Positions 7,128-16,777 of a DNA stretch of 64,000 nt are shown here, piece by piece. Where the stretch lies: NCBI RefSeq assembly GCF_001189915.1, contig NZ_LFLS01000012.1, positions 62,001 to 126,000 of the forward strand, read 5' to 3'. Made by a program: the position numbers and the translations under genes. This DNA is from Herbaspirillum autotrophicum. Its GTDB lineage: Bacteria > Pseudomonadota > Gammaproteobacteria > Burkholderiales > Burkholderiaceae_D. Below the pieces are notes generated by a model, which was not told where the DNA came from, ran no database searches, and saw nothing but the letters and a program-made list of their open reading frames with translations. Every line of letters begins with the position of its first letter. The stretch's first letter is position 1.

Positions 7128-7151
7128 GGCAGCAATCGGCCAGGAGCGGAC
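7128..7151. repeat. 24-bp dispersed hairpin repeat, copy 2
   Basis: Shares GCAATCGGCCAGGAGCGGAC with the other copies; the left end is altered (GGCA instead of GTCC). It is placed just downstream of the small hypothetical gene. Confidence 0.7.
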
Positions 7152-7235
7152 GTCTAAAAATCCAAGATTCTTATTGTGAGAGCTAAAACGATTTCGACCG
7201 ATGGCAAAGGTTTTCGCCTAATTATTTCTATAAAT

Positions 7236-7736
7236 ATGCATACTAAGAAAAATAACATGTCCGCTGTATTTTCGCCTCTATGTGTGAGCTTTATCTTATT
7301 CACATTACAGACGCTATGTGCTGCGCCAGCGAATGCGATTGAGTGCCCGCCAGCCATAATGAAGGAAAAAGCGTCCAATGGTGGATTCGAAATTATCAGC
7401 ATCAAGGGTGATCACGCTGAGTTTGTATTTCGAAATATGCAAAGAGACTCGATATTTATCAATCGTCGTGTAGCCAATTCCGATAGTTTTTCATGCGAAC
7501 TCTATATAGTTGAAAAAGGTACCACGGTAGATATTGAAAATGCGATAGTTATCAAGGTGATTGAGGTAATCAATCGAGTTTACGGGGACAGCTTCGTTTG
7601 GAGTTCAAATCGCACGGGAAAGAATGTGACTTTGCGAACCACTACTCCCCAAGATTTAGAAGCAACAGAAAAATTCTTGATCGAAGAGTTTTTTCATGAT
7701 TACTCTAAAAACCATCCAACTCCTAATTCACAGTAA
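7236..7736 (+). CDS. Secreted protein of unknown function
   Basis: The ATG at 7236 gives 166 residues with a clear Sec signal peptide: a lysine-rich start (HTKKNN), a hydrophobic core around FSPLCVSFILFTLQTL, and cleavage after ANA near residue 34. An alternative ATG at 7257 also keeps the signal. The mature part has two cysteines (one right after cleavage in ECPP, one in FSCEL) that could form a disulphide. It is rich in strands, with no catalytic motif I recognise. It sits alone in the mini-island, followed by the third 24-bp repeat and a terminator. An exported protein is unusual cargo for so small an element. Function unknown. Confidence 0.6.
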   Translation: MHTKKNNMSAVFSPLCVSFILFTLQTLCAAPANAIECPPAIMKEKASNGGFEIISIKGDHAEFVFRNMQRDSIFINRRVANSDSFSCELYIVEKGTTVDIENAIVIKVIEVINRVYGDSFVWSSNRTGKNVTLRTTTPQDLEATEKFLIEEFFHDYSKNHPTPNSQ

Positions 7737-7761
7737 TGTTAAATACTCGCGCGCATTCTCT

Positions 7762-7785
7762 GTCCGCAATCGGCCAGAAGCGGAC
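7762..7785. repeat. 24-bp dispersed hairpin repeat, copy 3
   Basis: GTCCGCAATCGG followed by CCAGAAGCGGAC. The GTCCGC and GCGGAC ends can pair as a 6-bp stem. It lies 26 bp after the secreted-protein gene. Confidence 0.75.
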
Positions 7786-7794
7786 TTAGTAGGC

Positions 7795-7830
7795 AAAAAA
7801 AATAGCCCGATGAATTCGGGCTATTTTTTT
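7795..7830 (+). terminator. Bidirectional terminator after the secreted-protein gene
   Basis: An 8-bp stem TAGCCCGA / TCGGGCTA with a 5-base loop is flanked by A8 on the left and T7 on the right. It can therefore act on both strands. Confidence 0.85.
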
Positions 7831-7920
7831 GCGAGTAAAAATTATCCTGTTTTAGCGACTGCATAAAATCACCAAAAAACAGCCTGCTCCGCAAAAAAAG
7901 TGCATTGCGGAGCAAAAGAA

Positions 7921-7946
7921 AAAGGCTCTCCGGTCGGAGAGCCTTT
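7921..7946 (-). terminator. Terminator next to the tRNA-Thr fragment
   Basis: A 12-bp inverted repeat, AAAGGCTCTCCG / CGGAGAGCCTTT, lies 7 bp beyond the CCA end of the tRNA-Thr fragment. It was probably carried along with it as that tRNA's original terminator. Confidence 0.75.
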
Positions 7947-7953
7947 TAAATAC

Positions 7954-8001
7954 TGGTGCTGGCTGCAGGACTTGAACCCGCCACCCCCTGATTACAAGTC
8001 A
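7954..8001 (-). other. 3' half of tRNA-Thr(TGT), attachment-site remnant
   Basis: Read on the minus strand, the segment gives the anticodon loop CTTGTAA (anticodon TGT), the 3' side of the anticodon stem, a variable loop, a good T arm with TTCAAGT, the acceptor strand AGCCAGC, a discriminator A and encoded CCA. The D arm and 5' acceptor strand are absent, so it is not a working tRNA. Identity from the anticodon loop to the 3' end is what integrative elements duplicate at tRNA genes. Confidence 0.8.
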
Positions 8002-8115
8002 GTCGCGAAAATCATTAGAATCAACCGCTTGCGGTCTTTTTTGCTTCGCACTTTCGAATAAATAGGCAGCGCAACGCCTTATTGGGCGCGCATCAGAAAA
8101 AAGTTGCGAAGCAAA
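7987..8115. repeat. Attachment-like repeat, copy B (core, arm and inverted repeat)
   Basis: The core CCTGATTACAAGTC (7987-8000) is part of the tRNA-Thr fragment. The next 50 bp match 6603-6652 without gaps. The copy closes with the inverted repeat TTTGCTTCGCA (8040-8050) and TGCGAAGCAAA (8105-8115). It is a diverged partner of the repeat at 6589-6719. Confidence 0.7.
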
Positions 8116-8198
8116 TTTCTTACCCCTCAATGCGAGTGCGAGACTCATCGCTGCTACAGTGCCGAAACAAATGTGGGCGTACCTTATTGAGGTGAAAA

Positions 8199-8942
8199 AT
8201 GGACAAAAATGAGATTGGGGCGGATCAAGCAGGCATTGCTTACGAGCAATATCCTGCGCATGCCAGCGAAGCGGTTCAGGCTCGATATGCGTCGGAATTG
8301 ATAGGGTTTTCTGTGTTGAATTTGGTCGAGAAAATGCAGCCGCCGCTTAGTTTGGCTGACCGTCCCAAGGTAATGCTGTTCTTGAACATCGCCGAAAGTC
8401 TTCAGGCAACGAATATTCTGATACGCAAAGATATGGGTGCGCATGCAGGTCTGCATGTGAGAGCCATGCTTGAATCGTTCGTTAATCTGACCATGCTTAC
8501 GTTGCAAAGCGACCACTTGGAGCAAATGGAATACGAGAAAGTCGACGGGCAACTCAAGCTGTGTAAGGAACTGATGTGCGACTCTCATTTATCGAGCGAG
8601 CCTGAATCCATAGCAGATTTGAATGCATGGCTTCTAAAATTGGGGCCGCGCCGGGCCGAGCTGCGCGGCAAAGGCTGGAAAAGAAAAAACCTTACCGAGT
8701 TAATCGCGCACAACCTTCCTCATTTTTCGGGCGCTTACCTGTCACTAAACAGCATGACGCATTGGGATTTAGGGATGCTTTCCGAGCGGCATGAGAAGGC
8801 GGGAGGGGAAATGCAAATCTTTGCCAAGACGCCGGATGCCCTGGTTGTTGCAAATTTGTTTGCCGACTCAGCGGCACTACATGCGGCTTGCGCAATTTCA
8901 TGCGCTCTTCCGGGATTACCCACACCGCATCCGCATAGTTGA
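8199..8942 (+). CDS. DUF5677-like protein of unknown function
   Basis: The 247-residue helical protein resembles the DUF5677 family. The segment HVRAMLESFVNLTML (about 88-102) is characteristic, and a later LNSMTHWDLGML (about 183-194) carries the usual His. GAGGTG stands 7 bp upstream of the ATG. Such proteins occur in genomic islands and defence neighbourhoods, but no activity is established that I know of. The last 25 or so codons lie opposite the integrase gene, at the point where that gene stops resembling integrases (near 8860). The C-terminal tail may therefore be read-through into integrase DNA. The gene and the integrase converge and overlap by 250 bp. Confidence 0.6.
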   Translation: MDKNEIGADQAGIAYEQYPAHASEAVQARYASELIGFSVLNLVEKMQPPLSLADRPKVMLFLNIAESLQATNILIRKDMGAHAGLHVRAMLESFVNLTMLTLQSDHLEQMEYEKVDGQLKLCKELMCDSHLSSEPESIADLNAWLLKLGPRRAELRGKGWKRKNLTELIAHNLPHFSGAYLSLNSMTHWDLGMLSERHEKAGGEMQIFAKTPDALVVANLFADSAALHAACAISCALPGLPTPHPHS

Positions 8943-9660
8943 TTTCGTCCCATCTGGCACCGTTCAATTCACCCGACCGCACAAAGGTGTGCGCGATCAG
9001 CATCAGGCCCAGTCGCGTCACTGCCTCATCGTATCCGGCAATTGCCAGAAACAGGGGTGCGACATCTGCCGGCGCAATGGATGCCATCGGTTTTTTGCGC
9101 TTGCGCTGCTCAATGACGCGAACCAGACCATTCGCCGCGTGCGCTTCAATCAATCCGGCGTCCTGCGCGTAATCAAACACCATATTGATGCGGCCGGCGA
9201 CACGATGCGCAGTCTCGATCAGGCCGGCATCCGCGACAACCCGCACAATATCGACCAATTCCTGACGCTTGATTTTGTCGATCGGCTTTTTGCCGATGCT
9301 GGGATAAACGTGCCGGGACAGAGTTTCTGCCACCTGAATCTGATGTTTTGCGTTGGATAAGGTCGGGAGCTTGATTTTCAGCCAGGCCGCAGCGACCTTT
9401 TCAAATGTCGGTGCCGCGGCACTTTCCGGCGCCGCCTGGACATCCCGAAACTGAGCATGTGCCATGCGGGCATCAGCCAATGACATTGCGGGATATTGAC
9501 CGAACGTTTTAGTCTTATCCTTGCCGCCGTCCATGTAGTTACAGCGCCATGACTTGGTGCCAGACACTGCCACGTACAAATACAAGCGATTGGCGTCAGT
9601 CAGCTTGTAGGGCTTCTCTTTTGGCTGCGCGGCTGCAACCTGTTTTGCGGTTAATGGCAT
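8692..9660 (-). pseudogene. P4-type tyrosine-recombinase integrase, C-terminally truncated
   Basis: The first 267 codons from the ATG at 9660 are a normal P4-like integrase. They include the N-terminal DUF4102 domain (MPLTAKQVAAA, then KSWRCNYMDGG and FGQYPAMSLADAR), the SAM-like core-binding domain, and box I FVRSGELNGARWDEI with the catalytic Arg. After VVPLSRQ, near 8860, the sequence turns into unrelated residues. The His-x-x-Arg box and the tyrosine nucleophile are missing, so the protein cannot recombine DNA. It sits 168 bp from the 3' end of tRNA-Ser, the expected place for the integrase of the tRNA-Ser element. The break coincides with the end of the facing DUF5677 gene, suggesting a rearrangement that fixed the island. 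Confidence 0.85.
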
Positions 9661-9776
9661 GTTCTGTGTGGTATACGTGGGCTGATACCACAGCAAAATA
9701 CCACATTAGCACTGAGACAGAGGAAAACGGGGAGAGACAACAAGAGAGACCGGGGGACGGGAAAGCCGCATAAACA

Positions 9777-9815
9777 AAAGCCCCGCAGAGACTTTAAGGG
9801 TCTGTGCGGGGCTTT
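9777..9815 (-). terminator. Terminator downstream of tRNA-Ser
   Basis: A stem AAAGCCCCGC / GCGGGGCTTT with an inner AGAC/GTCT pairing lies 13 bp after the CCA end of the tRNA. In the integrated state it belongs to the mobile element. Confidence 0.8.
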
Positions 9816-9828
9816 GTGATACATATTC

Positions 9829-9919
9829 TGGCGGAGAGACGGGGATTCGAACCCCGGATAGGCTATTAACCTATACACGCTTTCCAGGCGTGCGACTTCA
9901 ACCACTCATCCATCTCTCC
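9829..9919 (-). tRNA. tRNA-Ser(GGA)
   Basis: The 91-nt gene includes encoded CCA. The acceptor stem GGAGAGA pairs with TCTCTCC and G is the discriminator. The anticodon arm is CACGC-CTGGAAA-GCGTG, giving anticodon GGA. It has the long variable arm of class II serine tRNAs and the T arm GGGGTTCGAATCCCC. Its 3' 19 bp are duplicated at 4936-4954 as the integration site of the mini-island, and the gene remains complete. Confidence 0.97.
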
Positions 9920-10000
9920 GTATTCTGGCTCCGCTTTTCGCGAAGCCGCTAATTATAGCTGCATTTCAGAAAAAAGGAGACAGTTTTGTCGTGGCGACAT

Positions 10001-10039
10001 GAAAATGGCGGTGCAATCTGTGGTTGCACCGCCATTTTC
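10001..10039 (-). terminator. Terminator of acs
   Basis: A perfect 16-bp inverted repeat, GAAAATGGCGGTGCAA / TTGCACCGCCATTTTC, with a 7-base loop begins 37 bp after the acs stop. A/T ends on both sides allow action in both directions. Confidence 0.9.
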
Positions 10040-10075
10040 AGGGCCTGCCTTGCGGCGGCCGGCTGTACGTCTGGC

Positions 10076-12058
<1,983 letters not shown>

Positions 12059-12355
12059 GTTAGTCTCCTGCGATTGATGATTTTTGCTTTCCGCAAAACA
12101 TAGGCTGTCTCACTTACTTGGTGCTTACACATGCGCCAAACGGCGGCATCTGTAGTCGATTCAAGACGTCTGGCAGGGTTCCTGCCGGCAAGTTTATTGC
12201 CTGTGAGCATGCAACCGTACAAGCTGTCATTATGGCATCACCATCGCAATTTGACAGCGCGGATTCATGGCGGCACCTGAAATTCGGTCGCGGGAAGTGT
12301 AAAATAGCGGCCTCTAATCCGACTCCCCCCGACGACCCAGACAGGCCAGCCGCTC
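12059..12355. other. Divergent spacer between acs and the UPF0114 gene
   Basis: These 297 bp hold the promoters of both genes. GGAGACTAAC before the acs ATG is its ribosome-binding region. A TAAAAT near 12300 could be the -10 for the rightward gene. No other gene or clear operator is seen. Confidence 0.5.
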
Positions 12356-12988
12356 ATGAAAGAAATTCGCCCCGCCTCAGCCCGCCCGAAAATCGGCATT
12401 CTTCCCAATCTGATTTTCATGAGCCGGTGGTTGCAGTTGCCGCTGTATCTGGGTCTGATTCTGGCGCAGTGCGTCTATGTTTATCATTTCTGGGTTGAAC
12501 TGAGCGACCTCATCGGCGCCGCCCTCGGCAATCCGGAATCGCTGCAACACATCCTCGACGCGGTCGCCATCGAAGGCGCGCTGCGTCCGACCAGCCTCAA
12601 TGAATCGACCATCATGCTGGTGGTGCTGGCGCTGATCGACGTCGTGATGATTTCCAATCTGCTGATCATGGTGATTGTCGGCGGCTATGAAACCTTCGTC
12701 TCGCGCATGAATCTGGAAAGCCATCCGGATCAGCCGGAATGGCTGTCGCACGTGAATGCGTCGGTGCTCAAGGTCAAACTGGCCACGGCCATCATCGGCA
12801 TTTCGTCGATCCATCTGCTCAAGACCTTCATCAATGCCAACCTGTATGACGTCAAGACGCTGCTGGCGCAAACCGGCATTCACCTGACGTTTCTGGTGTC
12901 GGCCATGGCGATTGCCTACTGCGACCGCCTGATGGCCCACGTGCCGCACGCGCCGCCGGCGGTGCCGGGACCAGACCCGCATCATTGA
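12356..12988 (+). CDS. UPF0114/YqhA-family inner-membrane protein
   Basis: The 210-residue protein belongs to the UPF0114 (TIGR00645, YqhA) family. Three or four membrane segments are visible: about 25-48 (LPLYLGLILAQCVYVYHFW), 86-110 (MLVVLALIDVVMISNLLIMVIVG; only part conserved), 140-158 and 170-190. The conserved loop GGYETFVSRM and the following LKVKLATAIIGISSIHLLK are family hallmarks. The C-terminal tail is Pro/His-rich. The function of the family is not known. The fumarase gene starts 35 bp after its stop on the same strand, so the two may be co-transcribed. Confidence 0.9.
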   Translation: MKEIRPASARPKIGILPNLIFMSRWLQLPLYLGLILAQCVYVYHFWVELSDLIGAALGNPESLQHILDAVAIEGALRPTSLNESTIMLVVLALIDVVMISNLLIMVIVGGYETFVSRMNLESHPDQPEWLSHVNASVLKVKLATAIIGISSIHLLKTFINANLYDVKTLLAQTGIHLTFLVSAMAIAYCDRLMAHVPHAPPAVPGPDPHH

Positions 12989-13022
12989 TCCACCCTATTC
13001 CATCCACCCGAGAGAACCAGCC

Positions 13023-14564
13023 ATGACCATCATCAAGCAAGACGATCTCATCGAATCAGTCGCCGCTGCGCTGCAGTACATCAGCTACTACCATCCGGTA
13101 GATTACATCCGCCATCTGGCGCGCGCCTATGAGGCCGAGCAAAGCCCGGCCGCCAAGGATGCGATTGCCCAGATCCTGACCAATTCGCGCATGTGCGCCG
13201 AAGGCAAGCGTCCGATCTGCCAGGATACCGGGATCGTCAACGTGTTCCTGAAGATCGGCATGGGCGTGCGCTTCGAAGGTTTTTCCGGCTCCATCGCCGA
13301 CGCCGTCAATGAAGGCGTGCGTCGCGGTTACGCGCACCCGGACAATGTCTTGCGCGCCTCGATCGTGGCCGATCCGCAATTCGAGCGCAAGAACACCAAG
13401 GACAACACGCCGGCCGTGATTCACATGGAGCTGGTGCCGGGCAATACCGTTGACGTGCAGATCGCCGCCAAGGGTGGTGGTTCCGAAAACAAGACCAAGT
13501 TCGTCATGCTCAATCCATCCGACTCGCTGGTCGACTGGATTCTCAAGACCGTGCCGACCATGGGCGCCGGCTGGTGTCCGCCGGGCATGCTCGGCATCGG
13601 TATCGGCGGCACTGCCGAAAAAGCCATGCTGATGGCCAAGGAAGTGTTGATGGAAGACATCGACATGTACGAATTGCTCAAGCGCGGCCCGAACAACAAG
13701 ACCGAAGAATTGCGCATCGAGCTGTACCAGAAAGTCAATGCGCTCGGCATCGGCGCGCAGGGCCTCGGCGGCCTGACTACCGTGCTCGACGTCAAGATCA
13801 TGATGCATCCGACCCACGCGGCATCGAAGCCGGTAGCGATGATTCCGAATTGCGCCGCGACCCGTCACGGCCACTTCGTGCTGGACGGCTCCGGCCCGGC
13901 CTACATGGAGCCGCCATCGCTGTCGGAATGGCCTGAAGTCCATTGGGTTGCCGACACCGAAAAATCCCAGCGCGTCAATCTCGACACCCTGACCAAGGAA
14001 CAGGTCGCGGCCTGGAAGCCGGGTCAGACGCTGCTGTTGAACGGCAAGATGCTGACCGGTCGCGATGCTGCCCACAAGCGCATTCAGGACATGCTGGCCA
14101 AGGGCGAGAAATTGCCGGTCGATTTCACCAACCGCGTGATCTATTACGTCGGTCCGGTGGATCCGGTGCGCGATGAAGTGGTGGGCCCGGCCGGTCCGAC
14201 TACCGCGACCCGCATGGATAAATTCACCGACATGATGCTGGAGCAAACCGGCCTGATCTCCATGATCGGCAAGTCGGAACGCGGCCCGGTCGCCATCGAA
14301 TCGATCAAGCAACACAAGTCGGCCTATCTGATGGCAGTCGGCGGCGCCGCTTATCTGGTGTCGAAGGCAATCAAGTCAGCCACGGTGGTGGGCTTTGCCG
14401 ATCTCGGCATGGAAGCGATTTACGAGTTCGACGTCAAGGATATGCCGGTCACGGTCGCAGTCGATTCCAACGGCATCTCGGTGCACAACACCGGTCCCAA
14501 GGAATGGCAGGAACGTATCGCCACCAGCGTATCGTTGAGCAAGATCCCGGTCACCACGGCCTGA
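13023..14564 (+). CDS. fumA: Fumarate hydratase, class I ([4Fe-4S])
   Basis: This single-chain class I fumarase of 513 residues interconverts fumarate and malate in the TCA cycle. Three cysteines sit where the iron-sulphur ligands of E. coli FumA lie, with matching spacing: Cys66 (RPICQDTG), Cys185 (GWCPPG) and Cys277 (IPNCAATRH). The N-terminal alpha and C-terminal beta domains are fused, as usual in bacteria. Like its relatives it should be oxygen-sensitive. GAGA precedes the ATG. murI begins 22 bp downstream. The name fumA is by family and could equally be fumB or ttdAB-like, but the full fusion favours fumarase. Confidence 0.95.
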   Translation: MTIIKQDDLIESVAAALQYISYYHPVDYIRHLARAYEAEQSPAAKDAIAQILTNSRMCAEGKRPICQDTGIVNVFLKIGMGVRFEGFSGSIADAVNEGVRRGYAHPDNVLRASIVADPQFERKNTKDNTPAVIHMELVPGNTVDVQIAAKGGGSENKTKFVMLNPSDSLVDWILKTVPTMGAGWCPPGMLGIGIGGTAEKAMLMAKEVLMEDIDMYELLKRGPNNKTEELRIELYQKVNALGIGAQGLGGLTTVLDVKIMMHPTHAASKPVAMIPNCAATRHGHFVLDGSGPAYMEPPSLSEWPEVHWVADTEKSQRVNLDTLTKEQVAAWKPGQTLLLNGKMLTGRDAAHKRIQDMLAKGEKLPVDFTNRVIYYVGPVDPVRDEVVGPAGPTTATRMDKFTDMMLEQTGLISMIGKSERGPVAIESIKQHKSAYLMAVGGAAYLVSKAIKSATVVGFADLGMEAIYEFDVKDMPVTVAVDSNGISVHNTGPKEWQERIATSVSLSKIPVTTA

Positions 14565-14585
14565 TGATCGTGATCAACCCTGAGC

Positions 14586-15497
14586 ATGACGGCAGCGCCG
14601 ATGTCTGATGTAATGTCGGACATCCCGCTGCACACCTTGCCGGTGGACGCTGCTGCGCCCATCGGCATTTTTGATTCCGGCCTCGGCGGCCTGTCGGTGT
14701 TGCGCCATATCCATGCCGGCATGCCGCAAGAACATCTGCTGTATTTTGCCGATTCCGGCTATGCCCCTTATGGCGACAAAAGCGACGCCGCCATCGTGCA
14801 ACGCTCACTCGCCGTTGCCGGTTTTCTGGTGGAGCATGGCATCAAAGCATTGGTAGTGGCCTGCAACACTGCAACCGCAGCGGCGATTCAAGCCATCCGC
14901 AGCGCCTGGCCAACGCTGGTGGTAGTGGGCATCGAGCCCGGCCTGAAGCCCGCGGCGCAACTGAGCAACAGCAAAATCATCGGCGTACTGGCCACGCGCA
15001 GCACGATTGCCAGTCCGCGCTTTCAGGCGCTGCGACAGCAAATCGAAGCAGATGGCGACATCCGTTTTTTGACGCAGGCTTGCGTCGGTCTGGCCGACCA
15101 GGTGGAGAAAGCGGAGTTGTCCTCCGTCGCCACCGCACAACTGGTAGATCGCTACGTGCGCCCCCTGTTGGCCCAAGGTGCCGATACCCTGGTGCTCGGC
15201 TGCACCCATTACCCGTTTGTCCGGGCGCTGATCGAAAGCGCCGCCACCGACGGCCCGGCGCCGATCATTATCGATACCGGCGAAGCCGTCACCCGGCAAT
15301 TGGCGCGGCGGCTCGCCAGCACCGGTTTGCAGCGCCCGGCGCAACTGACCGGGTCCTTGTCGGCCTGGACCACCGGCAGCGCGGCCACGCTGACGCATGC
15401 CTTTGTCAACTTGCTAAAACTCAACCCGCCCGTCAGCGCCATTGCGACTGCGCCAGGCAATGTCAACAGCAGCGCTGCAAAAGAAAATCAGGCCTGA
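14586..15497 (+). CDS. murI: Glutamate racemase
   Basis: The 303-residue enzyme makes D-glutamate for peptidoglycan. The first catalytic motif IGIFDSGLGGLSV is at 26-38. The two catalytic cysteines are Cys93 (VVACNTATA) and Cys206 (LGCTHYPF), each with its usual neighbours. The start is uncertain. ATGs at 14586, 14601 and 14613 are all in frame, and family members usually begin about 20 residues before IGIFDSG, so the first is acceptable but the third may be right. The gene follows the fumarase gene closely and ends shortly before the tRNA-His promoter. The C-terminal 25 residues are low-complexity. Confidence 0.95.
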   Translation: MTAAPMSDVMSDIPLHTLPVDAAAPIGIFDSGLGGLSVLRHIHAGMPQEHLLYFADSGYAPYGDKSDAAIVQRSLAVAGFLVEHGIKALVVACNTATAAAIQAIRSAWPTLVVVGIEPGLKPAAQLSNSKIIGVLATRSTIASPRFQALRQQIEADGDIRFLTQACVGLADQVEKAELSSVATAQLVDRYVRPLLAQGADTLVLGCTHYPFVRALIESAATDGPAPIIIDTGEAVTRQLARRLASTGLQRPAQLTGSLSAWTTGSAATLTHAFVNLLKLNPPVSAIATAPGNVNSSAAKENQA

Positions 15498-15520
15498 TTG
15501 CAATAAACCCGTTTTTTCGT

Positions 15521-15549
15521 TTGCAAGGCTCCGTACAATTTTGTATAAT
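15521..15549 (+). promoter_or_regulatory. Promoter of tRNA-His
   Basis: A -35 TTGCAA (15521-15526) and a perfect -10 TATAAT (15544-15549) are spaced 17 bp apart, 54 bp before the tRNA. Confidence 0.8.
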
Positions 15550-15602
15550 CGCCTGCTTCACTGATAGATGACGAGTAACAACAGTCATGTATCGCATGCA
15601 GT

Positions 15603-15679
15603 GGTGGCTGTAGCTCAGTTGGTAGAGTCCAGGATTGTGATTCCTGTTGTCGCGGGTTCGAGCCCCGTCAGCCACCCCA
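15603..15679 (+). tRNA. tRNA-His(GTG)
   Basis: The gene spans 77 nt with the extra G(-1), which pairs with C73, and an encoded CCA. Acceptor strands GTGGCTG and CAGCCAC pair fully. The anticodon loop ATTGTGATT gives GTG, and the T arm is GCGGGTTCGAGCCCCGT-like. It stands alone behind its own promoter. Confidence 0.97.
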
Positions 15680-15838
15680 CTTCTTGCATTGGTGACAGTC
15701 CTCCGTATTTTCTCCGCAGTACCCTTCCTGTTTCACCAATCACTTTATCCGGCATGACACCGGCAAGATGCATTCGCATCAGCGCAGACGCATTGGCGTG
15801 GCATCGTCATGACTGCCACGCGCCACGCATCCAGACAT

Positions 15839-16567
15839 TCAAAACAAACTACCCGATACACCTGCCTGCCTGAGTCCGTTGATCGCGCGCGGTGCGGCCC
15901 AGGTGCGCATTTGCTCGGCCGGATACAGCGTCAGCATGGAACGTGCGGTGCCCGGATTGCGGCACGCCAGCCAGGCATCGTACTGTGCCGGCGGTACGAT
16001 CACCAGACTGCGCTTCTCTTCGCCCGGCTTGAAGAACCGCCTCATCAACGGATGGCGGTCGGCATTGATGGTGATTTGCGTAAACGCCAGCGCGGTGCCG
16101 CCATCCGGCTCTTCCCACTCGCGCCACAAGCCGGCGACGCAAAACGTGGCGTCATCAGCCATGGCGATGCTCCAGCGCTCCGAGCGGCCGCTTTCATAAT
16201 TGGGCTCGAAAAAACATTTCATCGGAATCAGGCAGGTCTGGCCATTTCTCCATGCCGTCGAAAACGAGCGCTTTTCCGTGATGGTTTCGGCGCGCGCATT
16301 CATCGTGCTGAACAGGGTGATGCCGGGTGGAATATGCCGCTTGGGAACAATGCCATAGGACGCCAGCGCCACCTCTGCCGCCGGCTGGCTAGCAATGCCG
16401 TTGAGCGCGCCTGCTGCGTGCGGCGCCGGGATGTCGCTGCGGGTACGAATGATCGGCGCTGCATAGTCTTGCCAGATTTCATCTGGCCAGTGCTGGTCGG
16501 CACGCATGACAGCACGAATCGCCGGCACGATTTCAGCCGGCTTGGGTGGGATGTAATTGACGCACAT
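15839..16567 (-). CDS. SRAP-domain protein (HMCES/YedK family)
   Basis: The 242-residue protein is an SOS-response-associated peptidase. It crosslinks to abasic sites in single-stranded DNA through Cys2, exposed after removal of Met1 (MCVNY). Other expected residues are present: Asn in NARAE, the catalytic Glu in CFFEPNY and the His in ADRHPLMRR. These shield abasic sites from error-prone repair. The sequence starts directly at MCVNY, so the start is secure. It converges with tRNA-His and is probably monocistronic. No LexA box was recognised upstream. Confidence 0.93.
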   Translation of the reverse strand: MCVNYIPPKPAEIVPAIRAVMRADQHWPDEIWQDYAAPIIRTRSDIPAPHAAGALNGIASQPAAEVALASYGIVPKRHIPPGITLFSTMNARAETITEKRSFSTAWRNGQTCLIPMKCFFEPNYESGRSERWSIAMADDATFCVAGLWREWEEPDGGTALAFTQITINADRHPLMRRFFKPGEEKRSLVIVPPAQYDAWLACRNPGTARSMLTLYPAEQMRTWAAPRAINGLRQAGVSGSLF

Positions 16568-16777
16568 GCTTTTTCTCCAATGATGGGAAGATTCTACGCC
16601 TGCGCCTGGAATTGGTGAAAATCAAGGTAGAGACTGCCATGGCCCTTTCATCAAGAACCAGAGAAAGCTACGATAGCAGTAATTCGATGCCGATAGCCAT
16701 AACACTGAAGCATTGCGCCACAATTTTCCCGGCCCGCCATCCCCGGCCGTATCCAACCCTGAACGGAGCACCGCCCC

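Larger units (their letters stand above)
7737..8198. other. Gene-free spacer with repeats and a tRNA-Thr fragment
   Basis: These 462 bp contain the third 24-bp repeat, a terminator (7795-7830), an inverted repeat GCTCCGCAA/TTGCGGAGC (7886-7913), a second terminator (7921-7946), the tRNA-Thr 3' half (7954-8001) and the second attachment-like repeat. I see no protein gene. Confidence 0.8.

Noticed and set aside
7954-8001. Functional tRNA-Thr gene
   Set aside because: The D arm and 5' acceptor strand are missing; pairing cannot extend past the anticodon stem.
13056-14315. Long minus-strand frame of 419 codons opposite the fumarase gene
   Set aside because: It is His/Arg-rich with no family features and fully overlaps a well-conserved enzyme; it is a by-product of GC-rich codon use.
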